Program-made: the position numbers and the translations under genes
Shown here: positions 56,934 to 64,000 of the stretch, in pieces
Layout: each line of letters starts with the position of its first letter
Position numbering within the stretch: position 1 is the stretch's first letter
Notes under the pieces: generated by a model
Database searches by the model: none
Told to the model about the DNA's origin: nothing
The model's input: the letters and a program-made list of their open reading frames with translations, nothing else
Source of the DNA: Nocardioides panaciterrulae
Lineage (GTDB): Bacteria; Actinomycetota; Actinomycetes; Propionibacteriales; Nocardioidaceae
Direction of reading: 5' to 3'
Length of the DNA: 64,000 bases
NCBI RefSeq assembly: GCF_013409645.1
Contig: NZ_JACCBG010000001.1
Span: 3,222,001-3,286,000, forward strand

Positions 56934-58982
56934 TCAGTCGCCCACCCAGAAGCCGCGGCCGCCGAACCAGTCTCCGTAGGGATCGCCGAAGGTGGAGCGG
57001 GAGCCGCGGGAGCCGAGGTAGGACCCGACGACGGCGGCGCCGAGGTCGTCGAGCTCGGGGGCGACGACCCGGCCGTCGACCCGGCGCGCCATCGAGTCGA
57101 TGAACCGGGCCAGCCCGGGGTCCTCGCCGAGCCGGAAGAACGTGGTCTGCGCGCCGAGGCGGCCGGCGTTGTCGAGCTCGCGCACGCCGTAGGCGACGGT
57201 CAGCGGGTGCGGCGGGTAGGAGAAGAACACCTCGCCGTCCGGCTCGAGGTGCGACGTCGGCTCGCCGTCGGTCACGACGAGCAGCACCGGCTGGGCGTTC
57301 GGGTGCTTGCGGAAGTGCCGGTTGGCGAGCAGCAGCGCGTGGTGCAGGTTGGTGCCCTTGTCCCACATCGCGTCGAGCGCGGTGAGCTGCTCGATCTCCA
57401 TCACCTCGGCGTGCCGGCCGAAGCCGATCAGCTGCAGGTGGTCGCCGCGGAACCGCGAGCGGATCAGCGTGTGCAGCGCGAGCGCGGTCCGCTTCATCGG
57501 CACCCAGCGCCCGTCCATCGCCATCGAGAACGACGTGTCGACCAGCAGCGCCACCGCCGCCTGGGTGCGGGCCTCGGTCTCGGTGACCTCGACGTCGCCG
57601 ATCTCCAGGCTTACGGCGCGGCGGGCGTCGCCGCCCTCGGCGACCGTGCGGACGACCGCGTTGGTGACCGTGCGGGTCACGTCCCACGGCTCGGTGTCGC
57701 CGAAGGCCCACTCGCGGGTGGCCCCGGACAGCTCCCCGGCCGCGCCGGCCTGCCGCAGGTCGCGCTGACCCTGCCGTCCCGACATCCGCTGGGCCACGTC
57801 GCGGAGCAGGGCCTTGCCGAGCTGGCGCATCGCCTTCGGGCTGAGCCGGAGCTCGCCGTCGCTGCCGCGCTTCATGTAGCCGGTGTCGCGCAGCGCCTTC
57901 TCCAGCCGCTGCAGGGTCTGCGCGTCGACCGCGGCCTCGTCGCCGAGCTGGCGCGCCAGCTTATCGAGGTCGAGGTCGTCCATCCGCGCGCCCTCGTAGG
58001 ACTGCGAGAGCTGCTCGGAGAGCTCGTCGAGGTCGGCGAGGTCCTGGAACACGCCGGTGCCGTCGCCCAGGCCCAACCCCTCGGAGCCGGACATCTGCTC
58101 CGCGCCGCCCCAGTCCTCGCCGGGGCGCAGCGCCTGGAGGTTCGCGTCGAGCTGGCCCAGCGCGTCCATCAGCTCCGGGGAGCCGAACGCCTGCGCGGAG
58201 AGCTGCATCAGCTCCTCGCGCTGCTCGGGCGACATCGAGTTCAGCATCCGCTGCGCCGCCGCGGCCCGCTGGGCCAGGGAGTCGAGCAGCTCCTCGATGT
58301 TCGCCGGCCGCTCGGGGAAGAAGTCCCCGTGCTTGTCCATGAACTCCTCGAAGTCGGCCTGGGTGTCCTCGCCCAGCCGGTGCTTCTCCAGCAGCCCGTT
58401 GAGGTCGGCCAGCATCTCGTTGACCGCGGCGCGGTCCTCGTCGGTGGCGTTCTCCAAGGCCTGCTTCATGCCGGCGAACCGCTGGTCGAGCAGCTCCCGC
58501 CCGAGCAGGTCCTTGATCCTCTCGTAGTCCTCCCGGGCCTGCCGCGAGGACCAGTCGTAGTCGGCCAGCTCGGAGACCGCGGCGGCCGTCGACGGCGGCA
58601 GGCCGTCGAGCTGCATCTGCCGGAAGGCGCGATCACCCTCGTCCATCATCGGGTCGCGGGCCAGCTGCTTGCGCTCCTCGAGCACCGCCCGGTCCAGCAG
58701 CTCGCGCACCTCGGTCATGGTGCCGTCGAGGTGGTGCCGCTGCAGCAGCTCGCGCCGCCGCTCGGCCACCCGCCGGGCCAGGTCGTCCAGGCCGGTCTGG
58801 TCCCGGCCGCCGCGGCGCAGGAACTCCTGCATCGCCCGCTCGGGCGAGTAGCCGGCCATCACGTCCTCGCCGATCGCGTCCAGCGCCTCGGCCAGGTCGA
58901 CCGGCGGGGCGAGCGGGTCCGGGCCGCCGGCGTACCGCCCGTAGCGGGAGCTGTGCCCGTGGCCGGGCCGGCGGCTAGCCAT
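56934..58982 (-). CDS. VWA-domain protein (ChlD/CoxE-like partner of MoxR ATPase)
   Basis: A 682-residue cytoplasmic protein. The first 400 residues are helical and highly charged (several AQRM/LNSM-type helices). A von Willebrand factor A domain at about 440-640 has the MIDAS motif ALLVDTSFSMAMDG (D-x-S-x-S), with VVTDGEPTSH later. It ends in a Gly/Arg/Phe-rich tail. It overlaps the MoxR-like ATPase by 8 bp. Such pairs resemble magnesium-chelatase ChlI/ChlD and act in protein or cofactor assembly. ATG 58982 is taken from the coupling. Confidence 0.88.
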   Translation of the reverse strand: MASRRPGHGHSSRYGRYAGGPDPLAPPVDLAEALDAIGEDVMAGYSPERAMQEFLRRGGRDQTGLDDLARRVAERRRELLQRHHLDGTMTEVRELLDRAVLEERKQLARDPMMDEGDRAFRQMQLDGLPPSTAAAVSELADYDWSSRQAREDYERIKDLLGRELLDQRFAGMKQALENATDEDRAAVNEMLADLNGLLEKHRLGEDTQADFEEFMDKHGDFFPERPANIEELLDSLAQRAAAAQRMLNSMSPEQREELMQLSAQAFGSPELMDALGQLDANLQALRPGEDWGGAEQMSGSEGLGLGDGTGVFQDLADLDELSEQLSQSYEGARMDDLDLDKLARQLGDEAAVDAQTLQRLEKALRDTGYMKRGSDGELRLSPKAMRQLGKALLRDVAQRMSGRQGQRDLRQAGAAGELSGATREWAFGDTEPWDVTRTVTNAVVRTVAEGGDARRAVSLEIGDVEVTETEARTQAAVALLVDTSFSMAMDGRWVPMKRTALALHTLIRSRFRGDHLQLIGFGRHAEVMEIEQLTALDAMWDKGTNLHHALLLANRHFRKHPNAQPVLLVVTDGEPTSHLEPDGEVFFSYPPHPLTVAYGVRELDNAGRLGAQTTFFRLGEDPGLARFIDSMARRVDGRVVAPELDDLGAAVVGSYLGSRGSRSTFGDPYGDWFGGRGFWVGD

Positions 58983-60378
58983 AGACCGTCTCCCCGCCAC
59001 CGGTCTCCTTGCTGACCTTGCGGGCCAGGTAGAGCCCCTCGAGCGCGAGTTCGATCGCCCCCGCGCGCCGGCCGTCGGTGGTGGCGTCGAGCCGGTCGCA
59101 GACCTCGTCGTAGAGCTCGGACTCCCCCAGCACCGGGAGGCCGGTGAGGAAGTCGCGCGCGGTGACCTGCTCGCCGGTCGTGACGAGCGAGCCACGCTCG
59201 ATCGCGTCGACCAGCACCGCGAAGTCGAGGCCGCGGAAGTGCTGGCGCACGGTCTCCGCGGTCGCGGTGCGAAGCAGGTGGGTGAGGATCTCGGTCTCGC
59301 GGCCCTCCTCGCCGGTCTCGAACTCGATCTTGCCGCCCAGCACGTCCACGGCGGTCTCCAGGTCGACCACCCGGGCCACCGCCTCGTCCTCCCCCTGGGA
59401 GGTGGCGCGGTGCAACGCCGCCGCGGCGATCGTCTCCGCACCGGCGATCGCGAACCGCGCAGAGACGCCCGAGCGCTGGTCCACCGAGCTCGAGGAGCGC
59501 AGCGCCCGGGTGAACCGGGCGAGCACCTCGACCAGGTGGTCGGGCACGTCGGCGACCAGGTGCGCCTCCTGGCGGATCACCGCGACCTCGTCCTCGAGCT
59601 CGGTCGGGTAGTGCGTGCGGATCTCGGCGCCGAAACGGTCCTTGAGCGGCGTGATGATCCGGCCGCGGTTCGTGTAGTCCTCGGGGTTCGCGCTGGCCAC
59701 CACCAGCACGTCCAGCGGCAGCCGCAGCACGTAGCCGCGGATCTGGATGTCACGCTCCTCCATCACGTTGAGCATCGCGACCTGGATCCGCTCCGCGAGG
59801 TCCGGCAGCTCGTTGATCGCGACGATCCCGCGGTGGGAGCGCGGGATCAGGCCGAAGTGGATGGTCTCGGGGTCGCCCAGTGACCGGCCCTCGGCCACCT
59901 TCATCGGGTCGACGTCGCCGATCAGGTCGGCCACCGAGGTGTCCGGGGTGGCGAGCTTCTCGGCGTACCGCTCGTCGCGGTGCCGCCAGTCCACCGGGAG
60001 ATCGTCGCCGAGCTCGGCCGCCCGCCGGCGGCTGGTGACCGTGATCGGCTCGTAGGGGTGCTCGCCGAGCTCGCTGCCGGCGATCACCGGCGACCACTCG
60101 TCGAGCAGCCCGACCAGCGTGCGCAGCAGCCGGGTCTTGCCCTGGCCGCGCTCCCCGAGCAGGACGACGTCGTGGCCGGCGATCAACGCCCGCTCCAGCT
60201 GCGGGATCACCGTGTCCTCGAACCCGTGCAGGCCCGGCCAGGGGTCCCGGCCCTCCCGCAGCGCGGCGAGCAGGTTGTCGCGGAGCTCGGTCCGGAGCGC
60301 CTTCTGCTCGTGGCCGGAGGCCCGGAGCGCCCCGACGGTGGCGATGGTCGGACGTGTGCTGGTGGAAGCAGAGGTCAC
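58975..60378 (-). CDS. MoxR/ChlI-like AAA+ ATPase
   Basis: A 467-residue AAA+ ATPase: Walker A GERGQGKTRLLRTLVG, a Walker B-like GIVAINELPDLAE in which Asn-Glu stands where Asp-Glu is usual, sensor 1 VLVVASANPEDYTNRGR, arginine-finger region and a C-terminal helical lid. With the VWA protein it forms a MoxR-VWA chaperone pair. GTG 60378 is preferred over GTG 60381 because it lies exactly 6 nt after TAGCGT. Confidence 0.9.
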   Translation of the reverse strand: MTSASTSTRPTIATVGALRASGHEQKALRTELRDNLLAALREGRDPWPGLHGFEDTVIPQLERALIAGHDVVLLGERGQGKTRLLRTLVGLLDEWSPVIAGSELGEHPYEPITVTSRRRAAELGDDLPVDWRHRDERYAEKLATPDTSVADLIGDVDPMKVAEGRSLGDPETIHFGLIPRSHRGIVAINELPDLAERIQVAMLNVMEERDIQIRGYVLRLPLDVLVVASANPEDYTNRGRIITPLKDRFGAEIRTHYPTELEDEVAVIRQEAHLVADVPDHLVEVLARFTRALRSSSSVDQRSGVSARFAIAGAETIAAAALHRATSQGEDEAVARVVDLETAVDVLGGKIEFETGEEGRETEILTHLLRTATAETVRQHFRGLDFAVLVDAIERGSLVTTGEQVTARDFLTGLPVLGESELYDEVCDRLDATTDGRRAGAIELALEGLYLARKVSKETGGGETVYG

Positions 60379-60384
60379 CACTTC

Positions 60385-60390
60385 ACGCTA
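60385..60390 (-). promoter_or_regulatory. Leaderless -10 TAGCGT
   Basis: TAGCGT on the minus strand, 6 nt before GTG 60378; drives the MoxR-VWA operon. Confidence 0.6.
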
Positions 60391-60437
60391 CGACGCCCCG
60401 TCAAGCGCCCCGGGCCGGTGCGCGTCACGGTTCCCGC

Positions 60438-60443
60438 TACGGT
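60438..60443 (+). promoter_or_regulatory. Leaderless -10 TACGGT
   Basis: TACGGT, 6 nt, then GTG 60450. Confidence 0.55.
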
Positions 60444-60449
60444 GCCACC

Positions 60450-60851
60450 GTGATGAGCCTCCAGCAGCGCTGCCCGTGCGGCAGCGCGGCGACGTACGAC
60501 GGCTGCTGCGGCCGGCTGCACCGCGGCGCGGCCGTCGCGGGGACCGCCGAGGAGTTGATGCGCTCGCGCTACTCGGCGTACGCCGTGGGCCACCTCGGCC
60601 ACGTCTTCCGCACCTGGCACCCGCGCACCCGGCCCGAGGACCTGACACCGGACCCGGCGCTGACCTGGACCGGGCTCGAGGTGCTCGCCACCACCGGCGG
60701 CGGCCCCGACGACGAGACCGGCACGGTGGAGTTCGCGGCCAGCTACGAGACACCGGCCGGGCCGGGCGTGCTGCGCGAGCGCAGCCGGTTCGAGCGTCGC
60801 GCCGGTCGCTGGGTCTACGTCGACGGCGACCTCGACCCGTCCCGCGGCTGA
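60450..60851 (+). CDS. YchJ-family (UPF0225) SEC-C motif protein
   Basis: A 133-residue YchJ protein. The N-terminal zinc-binding SEC-C-like motif is RCPCGSAATYDGCCG; AEELMRSRYSAYAVGHLGHVFRTWHP is the family core, and it ends with RWVYVDGDL. The fold is NTF2-like and the function unknown. GTG 60450 is taken from the leaderless promoter spacing; ATG 60453 is the alternative. Confidence 0.88.
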   Translation: MMSLQQRCPCGSAATYDGCCGRLHRGAAVAGTAEELMRSRYSAYAVGHLGHVFRTWHPRTRPEDLTPDPALTWTGLEVLATTGGGPDDETGTVEFAASYETPAGPGVLRERSRFERRAGRWVYVDGDLDPSRG

Positions 60852-60971
60852 CCGGCGGCCGCCCCTCGGCCGGCCCCAGAGCGGGTCCCAGAGCGGGCCC
60901 TGGAGCGGGCGCGCGGACAGGAGTGACCTTCTCCTCTGACGAGCACGCCGGAGGGGGCCGACCGTGAGGTC

Positions 60972-61460
60972 GTGATCGACCCCGAGCGCGAGCTGGCGGC
61001 CCCGCCGGACCTGCCCGAGCCACCCGACGACGCGGCCGGCGAGCCCCTGGTGGCCGACATCATGAGCCGCCGGCTGGTGGCGGTGCGCTCCGACGTCGAC
61101 CTGATGGTGGCGGTCGACGTGTTCCTGCGCCACGCCGTGCGGCACCTGCTGGTCGTCGACCCCGACCGCACGTTCCGCGGCCTGCTCTCGGCCGAGCACG
61201 TGCTCGCGGCGATCGCGACCACCGGCGGCGGCCGGCCCTCCGTGGGCGCCCACGTCGGCGGCCGGCCGCCGCGGGTCCGGCGTGACGCGACCGTGCGCGA
61301 GGCGGCCGAGGTGATGCTGGCCGAGCTCGTCGACGCGTTGCCGGTGGTGGACCACGACGGCCGGGTGGTCGGCCTGGTCACCTGGACCGACATCGTCGCC
61401 CTGGTGGCCGGTCACCACCTGGGGGCGCGTCGCGTCACGCCGGCACGTCGGGTGCGCTGA
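60972..61460 (+). CDS. CBS-domain pair protein
   Basis: A 162-residue protein with two CBS motifs (VADIMSRRLVAVRSDVDLMVAVDVFLRHAVRHLLVVD and ATVREAAEVMLAELVDALPVVDHDGRVVGLVTWTDIV). CBS pairs bind adenine nucleotides and sense energy state. It opens the stress-type cluster running to the window end. The N-terminal 25 residues are acidic and Pro-rich. Start GTG 60972 is moderately sure. The 3' end overlaps the convergent Usp gene by 26 bp. Confidence 0.87.
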   Translation: MIDPERELAAPPDLPEPPDDAAGEPLVADIMSRRLVAVRSDVDLMVAVDVFLRHAVRHLLVVDPDRTFRGLLSAEHVLAAIATTGGGRPSVGAHVGGRPPRVRRDATVREAAEVMLAELVDALPVVDHDGRVVGLVTWTDIVALVAGHHLGARRVTPARRVR

Positions 61461-62454
61461 GCTCCTCGACCGCCCCCGTGTCACTGGCCGTGTCCCGGGC
61501 CGTGTCCGCCGCGGTGTCCGGCGTCGCCTCGGCCGGCACCGCCACGTCGGGCTCGGGCACCACCGCGACGATGCAGGACGCGTGCTCCAGCACCGTCGAG
61601 GCGACCGAGCCGTAGACCAGGCCCGCCAGCGGCCGCATCGGGTGGTAGCCGACCACGACCAGGTCCATCTGCTGGGAGAGCCGGACCAGGGCGTCGTCGG
61701 CCAGCCCGCGGGCCAGCTCCAGGCGCACGCTGACGTCGGGGAACTTCTCGGTCATCCCGCTCACCGACTCGGCCAGCAGCAGCCGCTCGTCCTCCACGCC
61801 CTCCTCCCCCGCCGCCACGATCCGCGACGCGGCCGAGACGCCCGCGGCGTCCCAGAAGCAGTGCAGGACCGTGAGCGGCAGCCGGCGCAACGACGCCTGC
61901 CGGTAGGCGAACTCCAGGGAGGCGCGGGAGCGGGGGGTGCCGTCCGCACCGACCAGCACGCCCCGGCGTACGACGCCGACGTTGCGCGGCCGCAGCACCA
62001 CCACCGGGCAGGCGGCGTGCCGGGAGACCCCCGCGCTGACCGAGCCGAGCACCAGGCTCCGCACCGGACCCCGGCCGCGGGACCCGAGCACCACCATGGT
62101 GGCGTCCTGGGAGAGCTCCAGCAGCGCCTCGCGGGGATCGACCATGCGCAGCACCTCGCGCACCTCCAGGTGCGGGTGCCGGCGCAGCGCCCGCTCGCGC
62201 GCGCGGTCGAGCAGGTCGTGGCCGTCGCCCCGCATGGCCTCGAGGATGTCGCGCCGGTTCACCCCGGCCTGGTCCAGCCAGGCCGTCCCGCTGGTCCCCA
62301 TCGGGCCGAGCGCGTGGACCAGCGTGAGCGTCCGGTGCTCCAGCGCGGCCTGCTCGGTGGCCCAGTCCAGCGCCTGGTCGGACGGCTTGGAGCCGTCGAC
62401 CCCGACGACGACGGTGCCGGCCGGGGTCACCGGGTCGTGCCTGTTGCTCTCCAT
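61435..62454 (-). CDS. Tandem universal stress protein
   Basis: A 339-residue protein with two Usp domains (about 12-160 and 165-310). ATP-binding loops are VVVGVDGSKPSDQALDWA and VVLGSRGRGPVRSLVLGSVSAGVSRHAACPVVVL in the first, and a partner VVVGYHPMRPLAGLVYGSVASTVLEHASCIVAVV in the second. The tail is acidic and Ala/Thr/Asp-rich. Tandem Usps belong to hypoxia/dormancy regulons in mycobacteria. ATG 62454 (preceded by AAGGTG) and GTG 62463 are both possible starts. Confidence 0.9.
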   Translation of the reverse strand: MESNRHDPVTPAGTVVVGVDGSKPSDQALDWATEQAALEHRTLTLVHALGPMGTSGTAWLDQAGVNRRDILEAMRGDGHDLLDRARERALRRHPHLEVREVLRMVDPREALLELSQDATMVVLGSRGRGPVRSLVLGSVSAGVSRHAACPVVVLRPRNVGVVRRGVLVGADGTPRSRASLEFAYRQASLRRLPLTVLHCFWDAAGVSAASRIVAAGEEGVEDERLLLAESVSGMTEKFPDVSVRLELARGLADDALVRLSQQMDLVVVGYHPMRPLAGLVYGSVASTVLEHASCIVAVVPEPDVAVPAEATPDTAADTARDTASDTGAVEELSAPDVPA

Positions 62455-62516
62455 GGTGGTCACCTTGGTCCGGGCGCCACCCAGCGGGCAGGGCGCATCG
62501 GGCAGGACGACAGGAC

Positions 62517-62527
62517 CATCGGCCCTG
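62517..62527. promoter_or_regulatory. Shared motif CATCGGCCCTG, candidate stress-regulator site 1
   Basis: It lies between the divergent Usp and split-barrel genes. The identical 11-mer recurs at 63748-63758 between the next divergent pair. Confidence 0.45.
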
Positions 62528-62588
62528 ACCGCTCCCGCGCGCCGGCCGGGAGCATGAGGGCCGGGAGGACGAGACGAAGGGGCTGGAC

Positions 62589-63029
62589 GTGCAGGAGCTC
62601 ATCGACCTGGACCGCGAGGAGTGCGAGGCCCTCCTGCGCGCCGGTGTCGCCGGGCGGATCGCGATCGCCACGCCCACCGGGCCGCACATCATCCCGGTCA
62701 ACTACTCGGTCGTCGACGACGCGATCGTCGTCCGGACCTCGCCGTACAGCCTGCTCGGCAGCTACGGCCGCGACACCACGCTGGCCTTCGAGGTCGACCA
62801 GTTCGACTACGACGAGCAGCGCGGCTGGAGCGTGGTGGCCCGGGGGCGCGGCGACTTCGTCACCGACATCGACGAGCTGGACCACATCCGCGAGGTGTGG
62901 GCGCCGCAGCCCTGGGTGGGCGGCTCCCGGACGCTCTACCTGCGACTTCGCTGGACCGAGCTGTCCGGGCGGCGGGTGGGTGCCGGCTGGGACGCGTTGA
63001 GCCGGATGCCGGCCCGGCGCAGCCTGTGA
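62589..63029 (+). CDS. Pyridoxamine 5'-phosphate oxidase-family (FMN/F420 split-barrel) protein
   Basis: A 146-residue split-barrel protein: LDREECEALLRAGVAGRIAIATPTGPHIIPVNYSVVDD and GWSVVARGRGDFVTDIDELD are typical of the actinobacterial flavin/F420-binding family found in dormancy regulons. GAAGGGG precedes GTG 62589. Divergent from the Usp gene with a shared intergenic motif. Confidence 0.87.
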   Translation: MQELIDLDREECEALLRAGVAGRIAIATPTGPHIIPVNYSVVDDAIVVRTSPYSLLGSYGRDTTLAFEVDQFDYDEQRGWSVVARGRGDFVTDIDELDHIREVWAPQPWVGGSRTLYLRLRWTELSGRRVGAGWDALSRMPARRSL

Positions 63030-63042
63030 GGGCGCCGCAGGG

Positions 63043-63642
63043 TCAGGCAGGCGAAGGCCGTCCGAACCGGACCCCCAGCACGCCCCGGACCGTGCTGGCC
63101 AACACCCGGGCCAGGTCCTGGTCGCGGGCGTCGTCGAGGCCGTCGAGCACCACCACGCCCTCCTCCACCTGCACCGCGCACGCGAGGCCGGCCGCGCGCA
63201 CGAGGTCCTCGACCTCGGCGGCGATCCGGGCGTCGCTGCGGGCGAGCACCGCGACCACGTCCCGGCGGCTGACCACCCCGACCACCACGCCGTCGCGCAG
63301 CACCGGCAGGCTCTTGACCGCGGTCCCGGACATCAGCTCGACGGCCACGGTCAGGTCGGCGTCGGCGCGCACGCTGAGCGGGACGTGGCTCATCAGGTCC
63401 GCGACCCGGTGCGGCGAGGGGCCGGACGTCACCGGCACCGGGATCTCGTGGGCGCGGGGGTCGGGTGGCACCGCCCCGCGGATCAGGTCCGCCTCGCTGA
63501 CCACCCCGACCAGGGCCCCGGCCGCGTCGACGACGGGCATCGCGGTGATCCCGTGCTCGGCCAGCAGCCGCAACGCCGCCTTCGCCGAGACCTCCGGCGC
63601 CACGGTCACCGCCGGGCTGGTCATCAGCTCGTGCACCAGCAT
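63043..63642 (-). CDS. CBS-pair protein with C-terminal BON-like domain
   Basis: A 199-residue protein with two CBS motifs (LVHELMTSPAVTVAPEVSAKAALRLLAEHGITAMPVVD and VADLMSHVPLSVRADADLTVAVELM) and a C-terminal BON-like segment (AEVEDLVRAAGLACAVQVEEGVVVLDG). It resembles the hypoxic-response CBS proteins of mycobacteria. GGGGGAGG precedes ATG 63642. Upstream in-frame sequence to 63993 is non-coding in character. Confidence 0.87.
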   Translation of the reverse strand: MLVHELMTSPAVTVAPEVSAKAALRLLAEHGITAMPVVDAAGALVGVVSEADLIRGAVPPDPRAHEIPVPVTSGPSPHRVADLMSHVPLSVRADADLTVAVELMSGTAVKSLPVLRDGVVVGVVSRRDVVAVLARSDARIAAEVEDLVRAAGLACAVQVEEGVVVLDGLDDARDQDLARVLASTVRGVLGVRFGRPSPA

Positions 63643-63747
63643 GGAGCCTCCCCCTCCCCGGGCCTCCCCTGCGGCCTGCCCGGCTGCTCCCAGCACAGCC
63701 GCCGGCCGACCCCGCGGGGAGGGGCCGAAGCCACGGCGCGCGAGGCA

Positions 63748-63758
63748 CATCGGCCCTG
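63748..63758. promoter_or_regulatory. Shared motif CATCGGCCCTG, candidate stress-regulator site 2
   Basis: It is identical to 62517-62527 and lies between the divergent CBS and acetyltransferase/ligase genes, 35 bp before ATG 63793. Confidence 0.45.
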
Positions 63759-63792
63759 TGTCCCGGGCGGCCGCGCCCCGGAGGATCGCTGC

Positions 63793-64000
63793 ATGACCGT
63801 GCACCCTGCGTCCGGGCAGCGGCGCGCGCGCTCCGGGGGACGCCTCGACCCGCCGGCGCCGGAGGCGCCGGCGCGCGGACTCGTGCTGCCTCCCCCGGGC
63901 CCGCCCCCGGCGGACGTGCTGCTCGCCGACGGCACCGTCGCCTCGGTGCGCTCGGTACGCCCGGAGGACCGGCCGGGCCTGGAGGCGCTGCACGACGAGG
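63793..64000 (+). CDS. Probable GNAT/acyl-CoA synthetase fusion (5' end only)
   Basis: Only the first 69 codons lie in the window. After a basic, Pro-rich start the sequence ADVLLADGTVASVRSVRPEDRPGLEALHDE matches the N-terminus of actinobacterial proteins that join a GNAT domain to an ADP-forming acetate-CoA ligase (Pat-like protein acetyltransferases). These often sit beside Usp and CBS genes. The rest is needed to confirm. Confidence 0.6.
   Translation, partial: MTVHPASGQRRARSGGRLDPPAPEAPARGLVLPPPGPPPADVLLADGTVASVRSVRPEDRPGLEALHDE

Noticed and set aside
56473..56979. Open frames reading through the repeat arrays (Gln/Asn/Pro/Thr-rich peptides on both strands)
   Set aside because: They are by-products of a 22-bp repeat that lacks stops; they have no ribosome-binding site and overlap real genes out of frame.

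Overview
The window is about 64 kb of very GC-rich chromosome, densely packed and read from both strands. GTG starts, 4-8 bp start/stop overlaps, a mycothiol conjugate amidase, an Rpf-type resuscitation factor under a c-di-AMP riboswitch, RNase J, DUF4307 and DUF190 proteins, and many TANNNT-N6-start leaderless promoters point to an actinobacterium. Gene content fits Nocardioides or a close relative; this is inferred from gene families, since no rRNA or other marker is present. I saw no tRNA, rRNA, CRISPR array, transposase or phage gene.

Layout. 98-1783 is RNase J. 1870-8720 is a divergent catabolic locus: an IclR regulator facing a nine-cistron operon that joins a hexulose-phosphate synthase-like enzyme and hexuloisomerase, a complete polar-amino-acid-type ABC importer, and a KDPG aldolase with a KDG-type kinase. 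9202-10356 is a secreted phosphoesterase. 10480-11848 is a fluoride-resistance operon (fluoride riboswitch, two crcB, DUF190). 13059-17214 is a biosynthetic operon (type III polyketide synthase, membrane methyltransferase, FAD oxidoreductase, IPP isomerase, UbiA prenyltransferase); the palindrome in front of it recurs in front of the next gene (17389). 18084-24515 holds the Rpf gene, a hydrolase, a PAP2 phosphatase and a TetR/MacB-type ABC unit. 24611-30559 holds a GT39-like membrane protein, a frameshifted YihY gene, an Acg-like nitroreductase, a methyltransferase and mca. 31253-38077 is mostly housekeeping (greA, ilvA, AI-2E transporter, MutL-like protein, metB, msrA). 38099-43792 is a patchwork of small enzymes and repeats. 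43789-47551 carries an ABC exporter and an ABC1 kinase. 47514-55222 has an MFS exporter facing an HxlR-peroxiredoxin fusion, then many small enzymes. 55271-60851 has a BtuF-like protein, a DUF2695 gene between two inverted repeat arrays, and a MoxR/VWA pair. 60972-64000 is a dormancy/stress cluster (CBS, Usp, split-barrel and GNAT/acyl-CoA-synthetase genes).

The most unusual content is non-coding. Several intergenic gaps are filled by short tandem or inverted arrays that abut stop codons. The clearest are two 7-unit arrays with the same 22-bp period in opposite orientation around a DUF2695 gene (56118-56931), and a 162-bp two-fold symmetric element between greA and ilvA (31768-31929). The 3' end of msrA is duplicated around an inserted acetyltransferase gene (38000-38739). 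About nineteen genes begin exactly 6 or 7 nt after a TANNNT hexamer, and I used this to choose starts.
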